Assembly: GCA_023246415.1 (NCBI GenBank)
Contig: JAHFIK010000007.1
Location: 3,962 to 24,311 of the forward strand
Direction: 5' to 3'
Source of the DNA: Candidatus Uhrbacteria bacterium
GTDB taxonomy: Bacteria; Patescibacteriota; Patescibacteriia; 2-12-FULL-60-25
DNA length: 20,350 nucleotides
The notes beneath the pieces were generated by a model. The model ran no database searches. It was not told the origin of the DNA and saw only the letters and a program-made list of their open reading frames with translations. This document shows positions 16,333 to 20,350 of the stretch, in pieces (position 1 is the stretch's first letter; each line of letters opens with the position of its first letter). The position numbers and the translations under genes are program-made.

Positions 16333-18186
16333 ATGTGCGGTATTGCTGGTTTGATTACGCGTGACGGTGCGCCCCCTGATGAGGGCGTGCTTCGTCAGAT
16401 GACGGATGCGATTAAACATCGCGGACCAGATGGGGGCGGCGTTTGGATGGCGCCGGGGGTCGGGCTCGGTCATCGCCGTCTCGCGATTATCGATCTTTCA
16501 GATCGGGCGTCTCAGCCGTTTGTGACGGCAGACAGCCAGTTCGTGATCGTGTATAACGGTGAGGTCTATAACTATCGTGAACTGCGCGTCGAACTCGCGG
16601 AGCTTGGAGCGAAATTCTCTTCAGATAGTGATACCGAGGTCGTGATCGAAGCGTATCGTGCCTGGGGCGTTGATTGCGTTCGGCGATTCCGCGGAATGTT
16701 TGCGTTTGCCATTTGGGACGCGGCGGCGCAGACATGTTTTATCGCACGTGATCCGGTTGGTAAAAAACCATTTTTTTACCGGACGCTCAGCAACGGAACG
16801 ATTGCGTTCGCCTCTGAAATTTGTGCGTTGACATCGCTCGAACCGGTCACGGTTGATGAGGCGTCGCTTCGATTATTTTTCGGACTGCAGTACGTGCCGT
16901 CTCCGCGGACCGGATTTAAAGAAATTGTGAGCCTCCCACCAGCCTATCGCGGATATTTTTCTGCCGCTGGGATCTCGCTCGAACGGTATCGTACATGGGA
17001 CGATACGGATGCGTTTACGGATCATCGTCCAACAGACAACCTCGCCTCTGTGCTTGAGGAAGCGGTTCGATTTCGACTGCGCGCAGATGTTACGGTCGGT
17101 GCATTCCTTTCGGGAGGCATCGATTCTGCGGCGATTGTCGCCTACGCCACAAAACATTCCTTGCGGCCACTCCGGACGTTCACGATGGGATTTCCGTCGA
17201 TTGGCATGGATGAACGTGCAGAAGCCGCCGCAATCGCAAAACACTTTAAGACATCACACGAATCGCTCGAGGCACGACCAGAGCATCTTGCGGCGCTCAC
17301 CGAACGCGTGATTGATCAGTATGGCGGGCCATATGCGGATTCCTCTGCGATTCCGGTCATGATGCTTTCTGAAATCGTCGCCAAAGAAATAAAAGTGGTG
17401 CTGGTTGGGGATGGGGGAGATGAATTGTTTGGTGGATACCGTCGATATAAGGCGTTTGCTCAGGCGCTCACCGCCGCCCGTGTGGGCGGATGGATGGCGC
17501 CGTGGTTTGTCCTGTTCGGACAGATGATGCAGGACACGCAGATCATTCGGATGGGGGAGACGCTTGGATTTGCAAAGACCGATCCGTTGCGGGCGTATGG
17601 GGAACTGTTTTGTGGTTCGTACTTCTCGACGCGGCTTCGCGGCGTGTTTCAGCCGGAGTTCATCGCGCGCACTCAAGAGCAGGATGCGGTTCAATTTATT
17701 CGGACTCAACTTGTTGCGCTGTCCGGTAAACCGCTCGAACGCGCCATGCGATTTGATTTTGAATCGTATCTCGCCGATGATCTCAACGTAAAAATGGATC
17801 GCGCGACCATGGCGTATGCCCTCGAAGCACGTGCGCCGTTCCTTGATCTTCGTGTCGTGGCGCATGCGTTGCGGCTACCGTTGAATCAGCGGGTCAATAT
17901 GTTTGATACCAAGATCGCCCTGAAGCGTGCCATGCGCGGCGTCTTGCCAGACGAGGTGCTCTCACGGCCGAAAAAAGGATTCCAGGTCCCGCTTGCGCAA
18001 TGGTTCCGTGGCGAACTGAAAGACTATTGGTCTGAACGGTGTCTGCCGACGGGTGCAAAACTCCATCAGTACGTCAAACCAGAAAAGTTGAAGATCATGT
18101 TTGATGAAAATACGGGCGGAATGGACCACGGGAATCGGATGTGGATGATGTTGGCGTTAGCGGGGTGGCTGGAGAAAAACGGGTAG
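16333..18186 (+). CDS. asnB: Glutamine-hydrolysing asparagine synthetase (AsnB family)
   Basis: The 617-residue protein has both AsnB domains. The glutaminase half begins MCGIAGLI with Cys2 as the nucleophile, and keeps HRRLAIIDLS (48-57), YNGEVYNYREL (74-84) and SDTE (99-102). The synthetase half has the pyrophosphate loop SGGIDS (260-265) and GDGGDELFGGYRRY (359-372). Length and motif order are those of the family, and no key residue is missing. It forms asparagine from aspartate, glutamine and ATP, or amidates another carboxylate; AsnB paralogues inside polysaccharide loci often amidate sugar acids or peptides, and that is an open alternative here. Cys2 fixes the start at 16333. No Shine-Dalgarno sequence was seen; TAGATT (16311-16316) is a weak -10 candidate without a good -35. 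Confidence 0.92.
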   Translation: MCGIAGLITRDGAPPDEGVLRQMTDAIKHRGPDGGGVWMAPGVGLGHRRLAIIDLSDRASQPFVTADSQFVIVYNGEVYNYRELRVELAELGAKFSSDSDTEVVIEAYRAWGVDCVRRFRGMFAFAIWDAAAQTCFIARDPVGKKPFFYRTLSNGTIAFASEICALTSLEPVTVDEASLRLFFGLQYVPSPRTGFKEIVSLPPAYRGYFSAAGISLERYRTWDDTDAFTDHRPTDNLASVLEEAVRFRLRADVTVGAFLSGGIDSAAIVAYATKHSLRPLRTFTMGFPSIGMDERAEAAAIAKHFKTSHESLEARPEHLAALTERVIDQYGGPYADSSAIPVMMLSEIVAKEIKVVLVGDGGDELFGGYRRYKAFAQALTAARVGGWMAPWFVLFGQMMQDTQIIRMGETLGFAKTDPLRAYGELFCGSYFSTRLRGVFQPEFIARTQEQDAVQFIRTQLVALSGKPLERAMRFDFESYLADDLNVKMDRATMAYALEARAPFLDLRVVAHALRLPLNQRVNMFDTKIALKRAMRGVLPDEVLSRPKKGFQVPLAQWFRGELKDYWSERCLPTGAKLHQYVKPEKLKIMFDENTGGMDHGNRMWMMLALAGWLEKNG

Positions 18187-18264
18187 GGGAAATCGGTAGG
18201 GGGACGCCGTTGGCGTGCTCGGCTTTAGAGAAAAAATATACAAAAATTGGGTCACAACCGATTT

Positions 18265-18440
18265 GTCATTCTGAGCGAAGCGAAGAATCGCTTTCTAGCT
18301 ACCGATAAACAAATATTGAATAGAGACTTTTTCACAAACGGTCTCGTAGAGTACTCTACGAGACCGTTTGTGAATTCGGTTGTTTGAGCTTGCTCATTAT
18401 CCGCCTCTGGAAAGGGATTCTTCGCTTCGCTCAGAATGAC
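18265..18440. repeat. Nested inverted-repeat element with 25-bp perfect ends
   Basis: The outer ends 18265-18289 and 18416-18440 are perfect 25-base reverse complements, extendable inward by 6 bases with one mismatch. They start GTCATTCTGAGCGAAGCGAA, a sequence I recall as a widespread bacterial intergenic repeat. Just outside and inside lies a second pair, ACAACCGA (18254-18261) with TCGGTTGT (18376-18383). The middle carries the perfect 44-base palindrome at 18331-18374. No transposase or flanking target duplication is evident. Confidence 0.8.
18331..18374. terminator. 44-base perfect palindrome, possible bidirectional terminator
   Basis: Arms 18331-18352 and 18353-18374 are exact reverse complements, centred on AGTACT, with the core ACGGTCTCGTAGAGT. 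On its 5' side is ACTTTTT (18326-18332 overlapping the arm), but no U-run follows on the plus strand. Its place between convergent asnB and epimerase genes suggests transcription termination; other roles are open. Confidence 0.6.
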
Positions 18441-18517
18441 AAAAGAGAGCGTAATACGGGCTAAAGTACTTGCGCGATAATGGCTACACTACGATTCTCA
18501 AAAAATCCGCCAATCCG

Positions 18518-19972
18518 CTAATTCTTATTAATCAAACTGTTATACAGGAATCGAATCTGGTTCGCGAATGCGTCTCCAGAGCGATTCGAGGTGGTTAGTG
18601 AAATCGCAGGGTCGATCCGTGAGATGCCGTGCTCCTGCTGAGCGGTTGATGTCGAGATTTGATCCGCGTTGCGCAGGATGAATCGAATGATCGCCTTCAT
18701 GAAGAGCGGGATCTTGTCGAGTCGTTGATCTGCCAGCGTGATGAGAAGTGGGAGATTGTTTGATCGCCGGAACGCGGTGGCGGCCAGGGCGGCATAGCTT
18801 GCCATGATGGACCAGGAGAAGAGGTAGCGATGTGTCGTGACGAGTTCCGTTGCTTTATGATATCCGTCGATGATGAGCCGATATTTGTCCCATGCGTTTC
18901 CTTTGCCGACGCGATGAATAGTGACGTTTGAAAGGGCGCAGGTTGTCTGCGTGTGCGATGGGTCGACCATCGATGTGATGACGTCGAACTGAACATCCTT
19001 CATCTCCTGCATGAGCCTGAAGAGCGCCTTTTCTGCCGGGCCTTCAATCGGGAAGAACGTGGTTGAGAAGACGAGGATCCGTTTCTCCGTCTTCTCCTCA
19101 CGGGTGCACGCGGATTTGTATTCTCGGATGTGATCTTCGAGAGAGACGTGCGGCGTCCAACCCAGTGATCGCATCTTCGACGTGTCCATCGAAGAGCCGA
19201 GACGATTTCCTTTTCGCTCCGGAAGCATGATGATCTCTGACTCGAAAAATTTCGCAACGTCGAGGATCGAGTAGCACGTTTCATTTCCGATGTCGTATCC
19301 ATCACCCTCACCACGTTCTGCAATGAGGACGAGGCCGTTTACGATGTCTGAGACATGCGTGAAGCAGCGTGTTTGCGTTCCCGGGGACGTGACAGTCATG
19401 GGGAGTCCGCGTTTGTATTCTTGTTTGAAAATGCCAATGACGGTGGAGTACGGACCAGTCGCGATTTCTCCCTGGCCGTAGACGTTATAGAAATAGGCGA
19501 TGGCGTATTTTAGACCAAACCAGGTGCCATAGTTTTGGACGAGTTCGGAATTCGATGCTTTTGTCCACGCGTACGGGCTCTGATTTTTCCCATCGCCACC
19601 GCTCGCAAATTTCGTGCTTGATCCGGCGTACACAAGCTTCGCGTTTGTCCGACGACAGAATTCAAGAACAGAAAAGGTCCCTGCGGCATTCATGCCCCAG
19701 ATGAGTTCGATCGGGTCTTCAAAGCTTTTTTCAACGCGTGAGTATTCACCGAGATGGAAGACGATCTCCGGTGTTTCGGTGATGACCTGGTTGATATCGC
19801 GCGTATGTCCGGTGCGATATTCCACGCCCGGGACGTGATTATCCGTCGACCCGGTGAAGTAGTTGTCAATCGAAATCACGCGGTGCCCGTCCGCGGCCAG
19901 CCGCTTGCACAGATGGGACCCGACAAACCCGGCTCCGCCCGTGACCACGATCGTTTTTCGCTCCGTATTCAT
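18518..19972 (-). CDS. NAD-dependent epimerase/dehydratase fused to a glycosyltransferase N-terminal-like domain
   Basis: The 484-residue protein has two parts. Residues 1-290 form an extended SDR (UDP-glucose 4-epimerase/dehydratase class): the cofactor loop TGGAGFVGSH (11-20), D36 after strand 2, YAGSST (115-120) and the catalytic Y134-A-W-T-K138. Residues about 298-480 begin RILVFSTTFFPIEGPAEKAL, the nucleotide-fold opening of a GT-B glycosyltransferase, but the protein stops before any donor domain or E-x7-E motif. A charged linker (TREEKTEK) joins the parts. The second part resembles the start of the divergent gene at 20196. The SDR half should be active on a nucleotide sugar; the GT half alone should not transfer sugar and may bind an acceptor or partner. 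The start fits a leaderless promoter. Confidence 0.85.
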   Translation of the reverse strand: MNTERKTIVVTGGAGFVGSHLCKRLAADGHRVISIDNYFTGSTDNHVPGVEYRTGHTRDINQVITETPEIVFHLGEYSRVEKSFEDPIELIWGMNAAGTFSVLEFCRRTNAKLVYAGSSTKFASGGDGKNQSPYAWTKASNSELVQNYGTWFGLKYAIAYFYNVYGQGEIATGPYSTVIGIFKQEYKRGLPMTVTSPGTQTRCFTHVSDIVNGLVLIAERGEGDGYDIGNETCYSILDVAKFFESEIIMLPERKGNRLGSSMDTSKMRSLGWTPHVSLEDHIREYKSACTREEKTEKRILVFSTTFFPIEGPAEKALFRLMQEMKDVQFDVITSMVDPSHTQTTCALSNVTIHRVGKGNAWDKYRLIIDGYHKATELVTTHRYLFSWSIMASYAALAATAFRRSNNLPLLITLADQRLDKIPLFMKAIIRFILRNADQISTSTAQQEHGISRIDPAISLTTSNRSGDAFANQIRFLYNSLINKN

Positions 19973-19980
19973 TCAAAAGC

Positions 19981-20009
19981 ATTCTATGCGCAACAGGGGA
20001 GTGGGTCAA
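19981..20009 (-). promoter_or_regulatory. Promoter of the epimerase fusion gene, leaderless arrangement
   Basis: On the minus strand TTGACC (complement of 20004-20009) is 17 bp before TAGAAT (complement of 19981-19986). Both hexamers differ from consensus by one base. Eight bases then lead to the ATG at 19972, so the mRNA should have almost no leader. Confidence 0.65.
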
Positions 20010-20080
20010 TTCGAACGCGTCGAGTTAATTTGATATCACGGAGATCCTTGTCTATCACAGGATGGAATGTGTTATTTTCT

Positions 20081-20109
20081 TTGCTTATTTCCTCAATTTT
20101 AGCTAGGAT
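20081..20109 (+). promoter_or_regulatory. Candidate promoter for the 20196 glycosyltransferase
   Basis: TTGCTT (20081-20086) is 17 bp before TAGGAT (20104-20109). Transcription would start near 20116, giving an 80-base leader with a GAGAC/GTCTC stem (20130-20134/20147-20151) and a C-rich word run. Confidence 0.4.
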
Positions 20110-20157
20110 AACAAGCGATTGTGCAGCACGAGACGTCGTTGTAAAGGTCTCTTCAGT

Positions 20158-20191
20158 CCCCACGCAACCACGCCCCACGCACCCACGCCCC
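20158..20191. repeat. Unpaired CCACGC word run before the last gene
   Basis: The words CCCCACGC, AACCACGC, CCCACGCA and CCCACGCC follow one another with a period near 8 bases. No complementary arm is visible in the window. In style it matches one arm of the word-based inverted repeats elsewhere. It ends 5 bases before the ATG at 20196. Confidence 0.5.
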
Positions 20192-20195
20192 TGTA

Positions 20196-20350
20196 ATGAA
20201 CGTCCTCATTTTCTCCACCGTCTACTTCCCCCTCGTCGGCGGCGCGGAAGTTGCGATGAAAGAAGTCACGGATCGCATCCCTGACATCCATTTTGATCTC
20301 ATCTGCGCCCAGGTCAAACCCGGCCTCCCAAAAACCGAGCAGATCGGCAA
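20196..20350 (+). CDS. N-terminal part of a probable GT-B glycosyltransferase (cut by window edge)
   Basis: The open frame begins ATG at 20196 and runs off the right edge after 51 codons. MNVLIFSTVYFPLVGGAEVA is the typical opening of a GT4 glycosyltransferase: a beta strand, the 'FsT.y.P..GGaE' nucleotide-fold loop, then a helix. The catalytic domain lies outside the window. This segment resembles residues 298-336 of the divergent epimerase fusion (both read '(V/I)FST.(Y/F)FP...G.AE.A' and '(I/V).FD.I'), suggesting duplication of a common domain. No Shine-Dalgarno sequence precedes the ATG. Confidence 0.75.
   Translation, partial: MNVLIFSTVYFPLVGGAEVAMKEVTDRIPDIHFDLICAQVKPGLPKTEQIG

Larger units (their letters stand above)
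18187..18517. other. 331-base gap between convergent genes
   Basis: I see no gene here. After the asnB stop comes a small ACGCC-GTT-GGCGT stem (18204-18216) and an A-rich stretch, then the nested repeat at 18265-18440. The last 77 bases are unstructured apart from the word pair AATCCGC AATCCGC (18504-18518), which runs across the TAG stop of the minus-strand epimerase and gives its transcript a trailing T-run (complement of 18500-18505). Confidence 0.7.

Noticed and set aside
18265..18440. Insertion sequence
   Set aside because: There are inverted ends but no transposase frame and no evident target duplication, so it is recorded as a repeat only.
18462..18490. Promoter-like TACACT in the convergent gap
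   Set aside because: The matching -35 position (TAAAGT) is poor and no gene follows on that strand.

Overview
The window reads as part of a Patescibacteria (Candidate Phyla Radiation) chromosome, most like the Uhrbacteria/Magasanikbacteria type. Grounds are the short conserved HTH protein (5476-5751), the ECF sigma factor plus DUF5667-like membrane protein, the very large secreted surface protein behind them, the near absence of Shine-Dalgarno sequences, and moderate-to-high GC. TGA is used as an ordinary stop, so the code is standard bacterial and not the recoded code of Gracilibacteria/SR1. This placement is inference from protein character; no database was consulted.

Layout: the tail of a glycosyltransferase (1-143); a secreted glycosidase-like protein with FG-GAP/VCBS-type repeats (244-2262); a membrane-anchored beta-rich protein (2417-4051); a GT4 glycosyltransferase behind a near-consensus promoter (4171-5337); a small HTH regulator on the minus strand with a 22-bp palindrome at its promoter (5476-5751); an ECF sigma factor overlapping a putative anti-sigma/DUF5667 membrane protein (5980-7768); a long structured leader and a 1300-residue S-layer-like protein of about six repeated beta modules (8144-12046), closed by a strong terminator; a Wzy/WaaL-type O-antigen ligase with a TPR-like tail (12311-14803); a GT4 glycosyltransferase (minus, 14890-16086); a glutamine-dependent asparagine synthetase (16333-18186); an SDR epimerase fused to half a GT-B glycosyltransferase (minus, 18518-19972); and the start of a glycosyltransferase that resembles that fused half (20196 to the edge).

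Taken together this is a cell-envelope locus: an abundant surface-layer candidate, its likely sigma/anti-sigma control, and enzymes able to build sugars and transfer them to surface acceptors. The link between the ligase and S-layer glycosylation is inference.

Two features are not explained by ordinary annotation. First, most intergenic gaps hold an inverted repeat built from short, repeated, gap-specific words (aactctc; gaatttg; acaattca; agccatga; cggtaaac and others), often around a GC-rich inner palindrome. They share an architecture but not a sequence, and three touch or contain the stop codon of a minus-strand gene. Second, at least five genes have a -35/-10 pair with exactly 17 bp spacing placed so that transcription would start at or within a few bases of the ATG, implying leaderless mRNAs; three of them share a TGCTA extended -10.
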